Assembly: GCA_036845225.1 (NCBI GenBank)
Contig: DAIUEJ010000008.1
Span: forward strand, 1 to 64,000
Length of the DNA stretch: 64,000 nt
DNA from: FEN-680 sp036845225
GTDB lineage: Bacteria > Actinomycetota > Geothermincolia > Fen-727 > Anoxymicrobiaceae
Reading direction: 5' to 3'
Shown here: one piece after another, positions 18,351 through 26,377 of the stretch
Position numbering within the stretch: position 1 is the first letter of the stretch
Layout: each line of letters begins with the position of its first letter
The notes under the pieces: model-generated
What the model was told of the DNA's origin: nothing
Database searches by the model: none
The model's input: only the letters and a program-made list of their open reading frames with translations
Made by a program: the position numbers and the translations under genes

Positions 18351-19562
18351 TTACTCGGCGCCGCCTGCCACGGGGCCTTCCTGCTCGATCCCGAGCGACT
18401 CGGCGACGAGCTCGACGAGGTCGATGACGGGCAGCCCGGCGCCCTGGCCGAGGGCATCGGTGAGGTTCATCTCGCAGAAGGGGCAGGCGGTGACAAGCGC
18501 CTCGGCCCCGGTCTCCACGGCCTCGGACTGGCGGGCGGTCGCTATCTCGACGGCCGTATCGATATGGCCGGTGCGGAGCCCTCCGCCGCCCCCGCAGCAG
18601 CGCGCGTTGGTGCCGATGCGGGCCATCTCCACCAGCTCGAGCCCGGGGATGGCTTCGAGGACACGGCGGGGGGCATCGACGACTCCGCCGTGCCTTGCGA
18701 GGTGGCAAGGGTCGTGGTAGGTGACCTTGCGCTCCAACGGGCCCGGCTTCAGCGCCCCCTCCTCTATAAGAGAGGCGAGGACCTCAGAAACGTGGAGCAC
18801 CTCGAGAGCGAACGGCGCCACCCTGGGGTACTCGTGCTTCATGATGCCAAAGCACCCCGAGCACGCCGTGATGATACGCTCGACGCCGAGCGCGTTGAGC
18901 TTCTCGATGTTCTTAGCCGCCTGCGAGAGGAAGACGTCCGTCATGCCGACGCGCATGGCGGTGCTGCCGCAGCAGATCTCTTCGCGCCCCATTATCCCGA
19001 AGTCGACGCCTCCCGCTGCGAGCACCCGCGCCGTGGCGAGCGCTACCTTCTGCATGTTCGGAAGGTAAGCGGCGGTACAGCCTGGGTAGTAGAGCGCCTC
19101 GGCTTTCTGCTTCGGGAGGACTTTGACCTTCCCCTTGACCTTGCGAGACCAGCGGTCGCGCTGTGCGCGCGGCATCTGCCATGGGTTGTCGTAGTTCTCG
19201 ACGCTCTTGACCATGTCCAGTTGCGGGTCGAGCGGCCCGTTGCCGCCGGCGACCATCTCGTCGCGCAGCAGGTTTATGAGCTCGGTCAACCTCACCCCCA
19301 TCGGGCACCTCACCGCGCACGAGTAACAGGCGGAGCAGAAGTAGAGGACTTCGGGGCGCAGGACCTCATCACGGCCGCCTGTCAGGACGAGGCGGACTAT
19401 CTCGCGCGGGCTCAGTTCGGAGTAGGCGGCCACCGGGCAGGACGCCGTGCACGTCCCGCACTGCAGGCACGAGCGCATCTTCTCACCCACCTCCGTTCCC
19501 TCGACCACGTCGTCAAAGAACTCGGAGGTAAGCTCGGTTATCGGCCCCTTCTCGTCTTTCAA
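18351..19562 (-). CDS. HdrC/HdrB-like (Fe-S)-binding oxidoreductase subunit
   Basis: The 403-residue protein fuses a two-cluster ferredoxin domain (CLQCGTCTASCP near 33-44; CSACYSCAVRCP near 76-87) to two CCG cysteine-rich domains. These are YYPGCTAAYL with EICCGSTAMR, and YHDPCHLARH with ARCCGGGGGLR and ACPFCEMNL. This is the HdrCB/GlcF/LldE family, which passes electrons between flavins, quinones or disulfides. It sits apart from HdrA (23051) but in the same strand block. It may be a partner of HdrA or of an acyl-CoA dehydrogenase/ETF route. A GC-inverted repeat with T/A tracts lies just upstream of the start. Confidence 0.85.
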   Translation of the reverse strand: MKDEKGPITELTSEFFDDVVEGTEVGEKMRSCLQCGTCTASCPVAAYSELSPREIVRLVLTGGRDEVLRPEVLYFCSACYSCAVRCPMGVRLTELINLLRDEMVAGGNGPLDPQLDMVKSVENYDNPWQMPRAQRDRWSRKVKGKVKVLPKQKAEALYYPGCTAAYLPNMQKVALATARVLAAGGVDFGIMGREEICCGSTAMRVGMTDVFLSQAAKNIEKLNALGVERIITACSGCFGIMKHEYPRVAPFALEVLHVSEVLASLIEEGALKPGPLERKVTYHDPCHLARHGGVVDAPRRVLEAIPGLELVEMARIGTNARCCGGGGGLRTGHIDTAVEIATARQSEAVETGAEALVTACPFCEMNLTDALGQGAGLPVIDLVELVAESLGIEQEGPVAGGAE

Positions 19563-19581
19563 ATCAGACGCTCCTTCTCAA

Positions 19582-19676
19582 AACGCAAAATAGGGACAGG
19601 CACCTTTTTGCATTTCTATCCTTATATTCGTGTCAGCGTCCAAAATGCAAAAAGGTGCCTGTCCCTATTTTGCGTT
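19582..19676. repeat. Inverted repeat of the GGTGCCTGTCCC family
   Basis: Arms 19582-19615 and 19643-19676 are perfectly complementary over 34 bases. Each contains core GGGACAGGCACC flanked by AACGCAAAAT and TTTTTGCA. The TAA stop of the ABC ATPase gene (19675-19677) overlaps the outer end of the right arm. It lies about 20 bases upstream of the next gene's start. A long hairpin in the RNA is expected, so it may terminate or attenuate. Confidence 0.92.
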
Positions 19677-20457
19677 ATTCGGACATCTCTTCGGTCAGGT
19701 ACTCGAGTATGCGCGCGCGGAGCGCGATGAAGCCCGCGTCCGTACGGCTCCTCGGGTAGCCGAGCGGGTTCTTGAACCGGCTGACCACCTCAGCGGGGCG
19801 TCGCGAAAGCCCGATGATGTCCTGCCCCAGGAACACCGCCTCATCGACCGAGTGTGTTACGAACACAACTGTCGTCCCCGTCCGCTGCCAGAGGTCGACC
19901 AGGAACTCCTGCATCGAGTTGCGGGTCTGGGCGTCGAGTGAAGCGAACGGCTCGTCCATCATAAGTATCCGGGGCTCGACCGCGAGAGTCCTCGCGATGG
20001 CGACCCGCTGCTTCATGCCACCGGACAGCTCGCGCGGGTAGAGTTCGTAGTGCCCGGTGAGCCCGACGGTCTCGAGGTAACCGTCCGCTTTCCGGCGCGC
20101 CTCGTCGCGCGGCATCCCCTCTATCTCCAGCCCGAAGGAAACGTTCTTGAGGACCGTGCGCCACGGGAAGAGCGCGTACTCCTGGAATACCATGCCCCTC
20201 TCAGGCCCCGGCCCCTCGACCGGAGCACCCTCGAAGAGCACTTCGCCCCGTGTGGGCATCTCCAGGCCGCCGATGAGGCGAAGCAGGGTGGTCTTGCCGC
20301 AGCCGGAGGGGCCGACGATGCAGGTTAGAGTCCCGGCCTCGATGTCGAGGTCGATCCCGTCCAGCACCTCAAGGGCATTGCCCGTCTTTTGCTCGGTGAA
20401 AGTCTTGGACAGGCCGCGCAGCGACAGCGCCGGCCCGTTGCCAGCATTCATCTCCAT
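19675..20457 (-). CDS. ABC transporter ATPase, SsuB/TauB type
   Basis: The 260-residue ATPase has Walker A GPSGCGKTTLL (near 40), Q-loop FQEYALFPWRTV, signature LSGGMKQRVAIART, Walker B ILMMDEPFASLD and the H-loop VTHSVDEAVFL. It matches nitrate/sulfonate/taurine importers. It overlaps the permease by ten bases (or four, if the second in-frame ATG at 20451 is used). With the permease and lipoprotein it forms a complete importer. Its stop falls at the edge of an inverted repeat. Confidence 0.93.
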   Translation of the reverse strand: MEMNAGNGPALSLRGLSKTFTEQKTGNALEVLDGIDLDIEAGTLTCIVGPSGCGKTTLLRLIGGLEMPTRGEVLFEGAPVEGPGPERGMVFQEYALFPWRTVLKNVSFGLEIEGMPRDEARRKADGYLETVGLTGHYELYPRELSGGMKQRVAIARTLAVEPRILMMDEPFASLDAQTRNSMQEFLVDLWQRTGTTVVFVTHSVDEAVFLGQDIIGLSRRPAEVVSRFKNPLGYPRSRTDAGFIALRARILEYLTEEMSE

Positions 20458-21200
20458 CTCAGAAGCCTTCTCTCCGCGAGCCTGATCAGCCAGTCCACCA
20501 GGAACCCCACCAGGCCGATCACAACGATGCCCGCCACCAGCAGGTCGTTGCGGGCGAAGTCCCTCGCGGCCATTATCATGTAGCCGAGGCCGTACCCGTT
20601 CTTCACCCCGACCAGCTCCGCGGCGATGAGCGTCATCCAGGCGATGCCCATGCCGATCCGCAGGCCGGTGAATATCGACGGCAGGGCGCCGGGCACCATG
20701 ACCCGAGCGAGTATCGTGCGGTCGCGCGCCCCCAGGGTCCGGGCAGCCTCCACCAGGTGCGGGTCCACGGACTTCACCCCGCTGATAGTGTTCAGCACCA
20801 CCGGGAAGAACGCGCCCAGGAAGATTATGAACGCCGCAGAGCCCAGCCCGATGCCGAACCAGACGACCGCCAGGGGCAGCCAGGCCAGCGGCGGCACCGG
20901 GCGGACGATCTCCACCAGCGGGTCCATGACCGCCTTGAACACGTTCGCGTAGCCCATCAAAACGCCTACGGGGATCGCGATGACCACCGCGATGGCAAAC
21001 CCGGTGAACACGCGCCCAAGGCTCGCTATCAGGTGGCCCTGCAGGTGATACCCCGGAGGCAGCCCCGTCGCGATGAGGGTGTAAAGGCCCTTGACGACCT
21101 GGACCGGCGAGGGCGTGCCCCTGCCGAGGACCCCCGCGCTCGCGAGGACCTGCCAGAGTGCCAGCGCCGCCAGTGGCGAGATTATCTTCCATTTCCTCAC
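20448..21200 (-). CDS. ABC transporter permease, SsuC/TauC type
   Basis: The 250-residue membrane protein has six predicted helices and the binding-protein-dependent permease motif around AARTLGARDRTILARVMVPGALP, which contacts the ATPase. It overlaps the binding-protein gene by four bases (ATGA) and the ATPase downstream, so the three are translationally coupled. The family imports sulfonates, nitrate, taurine, aromatic acids and thiamine precursors; substrate is not given by sequence. Position in the catabolic block suggests uptake of the substrate used by it. Confidence 0.92.
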   Translation of the reverse strand: MRKWKIISPLAALALWQVLASAGVLGRGTPSPVQVVKGLYTLIATGLPPGYHLQGHLIASLGRVFTGFAIAVVIAIPVGVLMGYANVFKAVMDPLVEIVRPVPPLAWLPLAVVWFGIGLGSAAFIIFLGAFFPVVLNTISGVKSVDPHLVEAARTLGARDRTILARVMVPGALPSIFTGLRIGMGIAWMTLIAAELVGVKNGYGLGYMIMAARDFARNDLLVAGIVVIGLVGFLVDWLIRLAERRLLRWR

Positions 21201-22183
21201 GAACCGCCCCCGGGAAGGAACTCGGTGTCTACGAGACCCTTCGTGAATGCTGAAGGGTTTTTGTCTTTTACCACGCCCGCCTGCTTCATGAAATCAACGT
21301 ACCTGGCGATCGCCTTCACGTCAGGGGTGTAGCTGAACTTGATGTTCTTCATCGCGGACTTCGCGACCGCGGCGTCCTGCCCGGTGAACAGGTGCGCCAT
21401 GTCCGCGGCCTCGGCGGGGTTGTCCTGTATGTACTTGGTGGCCTGGACGTGCGCCGCCACGAAACGCTTCACGGTGTCCGGGTTCTTCTGGATGAAGGAC
21501 GCGTCCGCTACCACCATGCAGCACGGGTGGTTGGGCCAGATCCTGGAGGAGTTGATCAGGACGCGCCCGGCTCCCTGGGCGGCCGCCATCGACGGGTAAG
21601 GTTCCCAGACGACAGCGGCGTCCACCTGCGCGGCGCTCAAAGCCGGTAGCATCTCCGGCGGTTTTACGACGACCTCCTTGACGTCAGCGGGGTCGACTCC
21701 CGCCTTGAGGAGCGCGGTGCGGAGCAAGTAGTCCTGCACCGTCGATATGCCAGGTATCGCAACGGTGAAGCCGCGAAGCCCGGCGACGTCCTGGGCGTCG
21801 AGACCCGGCCGTACCAGGATGGATGAGCCGTTCGTGTTCGCCTGCGCCACGACCTTGACATCGGCCATCCCCTGGGACGCGAAAGTGATAGCCGGCGCCA
21901 CGCCCACGTAGCCCACGTCCAGGTCCCCGGCCGAGAATGCGCTCATCTCCTCAGGGCCCGCGCTGAAGGTGCCACCCTCTCGGATGTCCAGCCCCTGCTC
22001 GGCGAAGAACCCCTTCTCGCGGGCGACGTAGTAAGCGAGCTGGTGCAGGTCGTTCCTCAGAAAGCCGACCCTCACCACTTTCTTCGCCTGCGCGCCCGAG
22101 CCGCATCCGGTCGCGGCAAAACCCATCGTCAGTGCGAGCAGCAGGAAGGCTGCGGTCACCACGATCGTTCGTTTGCGGTTCAT
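21197..22183 (-). CDS. ABC transporter substrate-binding lipoprotein, SsuA/NMT1 family
   Basis: The 328-residue protein has a signal peptide with lipobox ATGC (Cys27) and an NMT1/SsuA-like body (VRVGFLRNDLHQLAYYVAREKGFFAEQGLDI; GDLDVGYVGVAPAI; VDAAVVWEPYPSMA). It binds substrate outside the cell and delivers it to the permease at 20448. The ligand is unknown; relatives bind sulfonates, nitrate, bicarbonate, thiamine precursors or aromatic acids. It is the first gene of the three-gene importer operon, just downstream (in the transcript) of a tandem palindromic repeat. Confidence 0.9.
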   Translation of the reverse strand: MNRKRTIVVTAAFLLLALTMGFAATGCGSGAQAKKVVRVGFLRNDLHQLAYYVAREKGFFAEQGLDIREGGTFSAGPEEMSAFSAGDLDVGYVGVAPAITFASQGMADVKVVAQANTNGSSILVRPGLDAQDVAGLRGFTVAIPGISTVQDYLLRTALLKAGVDPADVKEVVVKPPEMLPALSAAQVDAAVVWEPYPSMAAAQGAGRVLINSSRIWPNHPCCMVVADASFIQKNPDTVKRFVAAHVQATKYIQDNPAEAADMAHLFTGQDAAVAKSAMKNIKFSYTPDVKAIARYVDFMKQAGVVKDKNPSAFTKGLVDTEFLPGGGS

Positions 22184-22215
22184 CTAAATCTATGCCTTTC
22201 CCTTTCAATGCCGGT

Positions 22216-22286
22216 TGCCGGCGGGACGCCGGCGCTACGCTTCGTTGCCGGCGGGACGCCGGCGCTACAATCCTCTGCCGGCGTTA
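22216..22286. repeat. Two and a half GC palindromic repeats
   Basis: Two full copies at 22216-22237 and 22246-22267 (period 30) and a degenerate third at 22276-22286, same inverted orientation as at 12331. The array fills the gap between the QueG-like gene and the transporter operon, and the degenerate copy overlaps the QueG-like stop codon (22284-22286). Confidence 0.88.
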
Positions 22287-23054
22287 CGGCCTGCCCACCG
22301 GGCAATCCTTGATACAGTTGAAGCAGAAGTACTGGAACCCGATCGACTGCGCCTGGTAGAGCCTCCAGTAGTTCTCATCGGCCAGCATCTTCTGCCGCTC
22401 CTCCACATCGGCGTCCGCGAACTTGGACCAGAAACGGATGTTCCCGCCGATGCCGTACGGCTGGCAGTGCTTGAGGCACTTCATCACGTCCGTCTTGCCT
22501 TCCTCGTCGAGGGCGCCTCCCGGGCAGTTCTCGACACAGACGCCGCACTCGTCGCAAAGCTGTTCGGTCATGGGCTCATCCGGTGCAAGCTCCACGTCCG
22601 TCAGCACGCAGGTGAATATCACCCTGCTCCCCAGCCTTGGGTGCAGCACAAGGTTGTTGCGGCCGAAGGTCCCAAGCCCCGCGGCGACCGCGGCGTGCCT
22701 GGTGGAGACATCGGCGACGGCCCCCTGAGTCTCCCTCATCATGGGCAGCGGGTAGGACACCGGGACGGTCATGGCCCGGCCGCCGAGCTCCTTCTCGATG
22801 TATGTCGCGATTCGGTAGTTCACACCGCGCGAATAATCCATGAGGTCCAGCCGCCCGTTCATCGCGATCTGCATGCAGTCGCTCTCGCAGGACGACAGCT
22901 CCCGGTACGCCATCACGATGATGGTGGAGATGTCTCCGAACACCGACCTTATGTCGGGGCACCTCGGGCTGTCGTAGACGTCAGGGCTCGCGAAGCCCAC
23001 GTCCTCGGCCCCGAGGCTCTTCGCAAACTCCGCGATGTGGTGCTTTTCGCTCAT
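22284..23054 (-). CDS. QueG-like 4Fe-4S protein
   Basis: The 256-residue protein has the N-terminal DUF1730-type region of epoxyqueuosine reductases and two cluster motifs, CDECGVCVENCPGGAL (around 177-192) and the C-terminal FCFNCIKDCPVG. True QueG has a B12-binding fold and is about 380 residues; this is shorter, so the same reaction is doubtful. The start ATG overlaps the stop of hdrA (ATGA), so it is coupled to that gene. Proteins of this shape often accompany Hdr- or corrinoid-dependent systems, where they may act as electron carriers or reductive activators. That role is inferred. Confidence 0.7.
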   Translation of the reverse strand: MSEKHHIAEFAKSLGAEDVGFASPDVYDSPRCPDIRSVFGDISTIIVMAYRELSSCESDCMQIAMNGRLDLMDYSRGVNYRIATYIEKELGGRAMTVPVSYPLPMMRETQGAVADVSTRHAAVAAGLGTFGRNNLVLHPRLGSRVIFTCVLTDVELAPDEPMTEQLCDECGVCVENCPGGALDEEGKTDVMKCLKHCQPYGIGGNIRFWSKFADADVEERQKMLADENYWRLYQAQSIGFQYFCFNCIKDCPVGRP

Positions 23055-24997
23055 CTCAACAACCCCTCGATGTTTGCGACGATCTGCTCGTCGTCGTACA
23101 GTTCCGTGGAAGCAGCGCCGCCCAGGCACGCCACGGCGCAGAGCCCGCACCCCTTGCACAAAGCTTCGTTGACGGCTGCCACGCGGTCCTCACCCAGCTC
23201 GAGTGCGCCGTACGGGCACACGGCCACGCACAGCCCACATCCCCTGCACTGCTCGGCGTCCACCCGGCACACGCCCGCCTCCACCTCCACGATGCCGCGG
23301 TCCAGCAAGGCTATGGCCTCAGAAGCCGCGGCCCCGGCCTGCGCGACGGTGTCCGGTATGTCCTTCGGCCCCTGGCAGCACCCCGCGAGGAATATGCCGT
23401 CCGTCATCGACTCGACCGGCCGGAGCTTCGGGTGCGCCTCGCTGTAGAAACCGTCGGCGCCGACCGAGATGCCGAGGACCCGCGCGAGGGCCCCGGCCCC
23501 GGCGTCCGGGACCAGCCCCGTCGCCAGGACTACCATGTCCACCGGCAGCTCCACCTGCCTGCCCAGCAGCGTATCCTCCGCGAAGACCTTGAGCGAGCCT
23601 CCCAGGCGGGCGACGTCCGCGCACTTGCCTCTCACGAAGAAGACGCCCTCATCGCGCACCCGCCGGTAGAACTCCTGGTATCCCTTACCGAAGGCGGTGA
23701 TGTCGATATAGAACTCGCTCACCTGTGCCCCGGTCTTCTCACGCGCCAGGTGCGCCTGCTTCATCGAGTACATGCAGCACACCCTCGAGCAGTACTCGTT
23801 CGCGTTCTCGTCGCGCGACCCGACGCAGTGGAGGAAGGCTATCGAGGAAGGCGGCCTGCCGTCGGGCAGCAGTATCTTCCCACCGGTGGGTCCCGACGCC
23901 GACAGCATCCGCTCGAACTGCAGGCCGTCGACGACCTCCGGATACCGCCCGTAGCCGAACTGCGGCATCTGTTCGGCCTTGAACGTGTCAAAACCCGTTG
24001 CCACCACAACGGCACCGACCTCGATCTCGCGGACCTCGTCGGCCATCTCGAGGTCGATCGCTCTGGCCGAGCAGGCCTCGAGGCACGGCGCCTTGCACTT
24101 GCCCTTTGTGACCATGAGGCAGCTCGACGGGTCGATCGCCGCGGCGAGCGGCACCGCCTGGGGGAACGGGATGTAGATCGCCGAGCGCTTCGAGAGGCCG
24201 GCGTCGAACTCGTCAGGGATGCGGCCGGACATCACGCAGGCTTCGACGCAGTCGCCGCAGCCGGTGCACGTCGAGACGTCCACCCGGCGCGAGTGTGTAC
24301 GCACCGTCGCGGTGAAGTTGCCGACGAAGCCGGCGAGCTCCTCGACCTCGCTGGTGGTAAGGACCTCGATGTTCGGGTTTCTCGCGACCTCGACCATCTT
24401 CGGCGTGAGGATGCACGCCGAGCAGTCGAGGGTGGGGAAGGTCTTGTCCAGCTGGGCCATGTGGCCTCCGATGCTCGCGGACCGCTCCACGAGGTAGACC
24501 TTCTTCCCGGCCTCGGCGAGCTTCAAAGACGCCTGGATCCCCGCGATGCCGGCCCCGATGACCATGACCGCGGGGGTCACCGGGAACTCGCGGCGCGCCA
24601 GCTCCCTGCTGAAGATCACCTTGGCGACCGCGCCCGTGATGAGGGACTGCGCCTTGGCCGTCGCGAGCACCGGGTCCTCGTGGACCCACGAACACTGCTC
24701 GCGGATGTTAGCCATCTCGAGCAGGTAGGAGTTGAGTCCGGCCTCCTCCAGGGCGGCGCGGAACGTGTGCTCGTGCATGCGGGGCGAGCAGGCGGCGACC
24801 ACCACGCGGTCGAGGCCGAGGTCTTCGATGTCCTTTTTGATGAGCGCCTGCCCGGGGTCGGAGCACATGTAGCTGTAGTCGCGGGCGACGGCGACGCCCG
24901 GAAGCGAGGAGGCGTGCCCGGCTGTGGCCACGCAGTCCACGACCCCGTCGATGTTGGTGCCACAGTGGCAGATGTAGACGCCTATCCTGCTGGCCAT
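23051..24997 (-). CDS. hdrA: HdrA-like flavoprotein (heterodisulfide reductase subunit A family)
   Basis: The 648-residue protein has the HdrA layout: N-terminal VYICHCGTNIDGVV (Cys10, Cys12), Rossmann FAD motif VIGAGIAGIQASL at 146-158, a CSACIL cysteine pair, a cluster motif CTGCGDCVEAC, a thioredoxin-reductase-like domain, and two C-terminal ferredoxin motifs (CRGCGLCVAVCP and CKGCGLCAVAC). HdrA is the flavin-bifurcating hub of heterodisulfide reductases; here it lies among acyl-CoA genes in a bacterium. It overlaps both neighbours by a few bases. It could donate or accept ferredoxin electrons with the AOR-like subunit and the QueG-like protein. Confidence 0.92.
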   Translation of the reverse strand: MASRIGVYICHCGTNIDGVVDCVATAGHASSLPGVAVARDYSYMCSDPGQALIKKDIEDLGLDRVVVAACSPRMHEHTFRAALEEAGLNSYLLEMANIREQCSWVHEDPVLATAKAQSLITGAVAKVIFSRELARREFPVTPAVMVIGAGIAGIQASLKLAEAGKKVYLVERSASIGGHMAQLDKTFPTLDCSACILTPKMVEVARNPNIEVLTTSEVEELAGFVGNFTATVRTHSRRVDVSTCTGCGDCVEACVMSGRIPDEFDAGLSKRSAIYIPFPQAVPLAAAIDPSSCLMVTKGKCKAPCLEACSARAIDLEMADEVREIEVGAVVVATGFDTFKAEQMPQFGYGRYPEVVDGLQFERMLSASGPTGGKILLPDGRPPSSIAFLHCVGSRDENANEYCSRVCCMYSMKQAHLAREKTGAQVSEFYIDITAFGKGYQEFYRRVRDEGVFFVRGKCADVARLGGSLKVFAEDTLLGRQVELPVDMVVLATGLVPDAGAGALARVLGISVGADGFYSEAHPKLRPVESMTDGIFLAGCCQGPKDIPDTVAQAGAAASEAIALLDRGIVEVEAGVCRVDAEQCRGCGLCVAVCPYGALELGEDRVAAVNEALCKGCGLCAVACLGGAASTELYDDEQIVANIEGLLR

Positions 24998-26367
24998 CCG
25001 GCTTCGTCCTCCAGTGTCGAACGCGCTCCTTCGGCCTGGTCCTCGAGACGCAGGGCGAAGTAGAGCGAAAGGAATCTTGCGGTGAGCTCCTTGAGCCTGG
25101 TCAGCAGCGACAGTGCTTCTGCCTGTGAGTCCTGGCCGGACTCTACCTTTAGTTTAAGCGTCTTCGCAAGCACAGTCACGCCCCCGTAGCCGCAGGCCAG
25201 CTGCTCCAGTTCGGCCATCGGAAGCGGGAGGGCGCGCGCGGCCCGGGCCTCCAGGTACGGCAGGCGGTCCCAGGCGTACTCCAGGAACATGCGGATCTTC
25301 TCCGGCTCCCACACCTTGAGGCCGATGCGCCAGGTCACGGGCAGCTTCTCGAGGCCGAAGCCGACGATGCGGGCGTTGGAGACCTGTCGCTTGATCTCGA
25401 GCAGCGAGACGTCTGCCGGCGGGACGCCGGCGCTGATGTTTGTATCTGCCGGCGGGACGCCGGCGCTGATGTTTGTATCTGCCGGCGGGACGCCGGCGCT
25501 ACGGTCAAGGACGCCGGCGTTGCGTTGCCGCGTGGCGCTGCGTTGCCAGTGGCGCCCGAGCGCCTCGGCCATCAGCACGTTCGACCGGGGGAAGAGAGGG
25601 TGTTCCAGGTGGGGCCCGCTCGCAATCACCGTCCCTTCCCCCATGCGGTCGATCGCCACGGCCTGCCTGCCCTCGATGAGTCGCTGCGCGCGGTCCCTCG
25701 GCCACGGGAACGCCGCGCGGTCTGTCACGCCGGAGTAATCGGCGAGCACGCATCGCGCATCGGGGACCTCGAGCACCGGGCCTCCGAACAGCGGCGTGGC
25801 GACAGCGCCGGAACCGTTGAACGCACTGTAACCGTCCGCTGCCGGGCCGGGAGCGAGTTCGACCTCTCCGTATACCGGGTGGAAGACCCATGTGTCACCG
25901 TAGGGCGCCAGGTATTTGTGTTCCAGGCATTCGGGGGCGGGCGGGTCGGCCATCACGTTCACGATGTCCGCGTCGATGAGGTCGAACGGGGTGAAAGGCT
26001 CGAGGTCGACGCCGGCCAGCACCAGATAAGCTCCGGCGCACGAGCCGTGATAGAGGCCGCCATCGCGGACGAACTGCTTTATGCGGTCCGCCCCTTCGGC
26101 GCCAAGTGAGGAGGCCATGGCGTAGGTGTCGCCGCCTCCCACGAGCAGGAAATCGGCCTGAGAGAGTGCGTCGCCCAGGATGTCCACCTCGGTGATGAAC
26201 CGCACGTCGAATATCCCGAGGCGCTCCAACAGGTCGCTGAACCATATCCAGGAATGGGAAGCTCCCTCGCCGGTGTATACCGCGACCCTGGGGAAGGCCG
26301 CAAGAAAAGCCCGTTTGTGCTGCTGGTAGGCCGGGTCGCCGGCGGCCTTCTTGAGACGGCCCTTCAT
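24982..26367 (-). CDS. BPL_N/class I amidotransferase-like protein with inserted repeat
   Basis: Residues ~25-270 resemble the biotin-protein-ligase N-terminal (BPL_N)/class I glutamine amidotransferase-like fold: FLLVGGGDTYAMASSL, then GGLYHGSCAGAYLVLAG with the expected nucleophile Cys110. No His/Glu triad can be assigned with confidence. Residues ~290-318 are three in-frame 11-residue repeats (SAGVPPADTNI) encoded by the GC palindrome. The rest (~335-461) is a helical domain that I do not recognise. It overlaps hdrA by 16 bases and follows the AOR-like gene by 10, so it is in the operon. Function unknown. Confidence 0.6.
   Translation of the reverse strand: MKGRLKKAAGDPAYQQHKRAFLAAFPRVAVYTGEGASHSWIWFSDLLERLGIFDVRFITEVDILGDALSQADFLLVGGGDTYAMASSLGAEGADRIKQFVRDGGLYHGSCAGAYLVLAGVDLEPFTPFDLIDADIVNVMADPPAPECLEHKYLAPYGDTWVFHPVYGEVELAPGPAADGYSAFNGSGAVATPLFGGPVLEVPDARCVLADYSGVTDRAAFPWPRDRAQRLIEGRQAVAIDRMGEGTVIASGPHLEHPLFPRSNVLMAEALGRHWQRSATRQRNAGVLDRSAGVPPADTNISAGVPPADTNISAGVPPADVSLLEIKRQVSNARIVGFGLEKLPVTWRIGLKVWEPEKIRMFLEYAWDRLPYLEARAARALPLPMAELEQLACGYGGVTVLAKTLKLKVESGQDSQAEALSLLTRLKELTARFLSLYFALRLEDQAEGARSTLEDEAGWPAG
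25414..25501. repeat. Three GC palindromic repeats inside a coding region
   Basis: Copies start at 25414, 25447 and 25480 with period 33, a multiple of three, giving exact 11-residue peptide repeats. Outside genes the same repeat has period 29-31. The TAG of the element is out of frame here. A further degenerate trace follows near 25508 (ACGCCGGCGTTGCG). Confidence 0.9.
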
Positions 26368-26377
26368 CGAGGCCGCC

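Noticed and set aside
22215..25063. Two long plus-strand open frames opposite hdrA and the QueG-like gene
   Set aside because: Compositionally biased, low-complexity translations with no family; the opposite strand carries clear conserved proteins.
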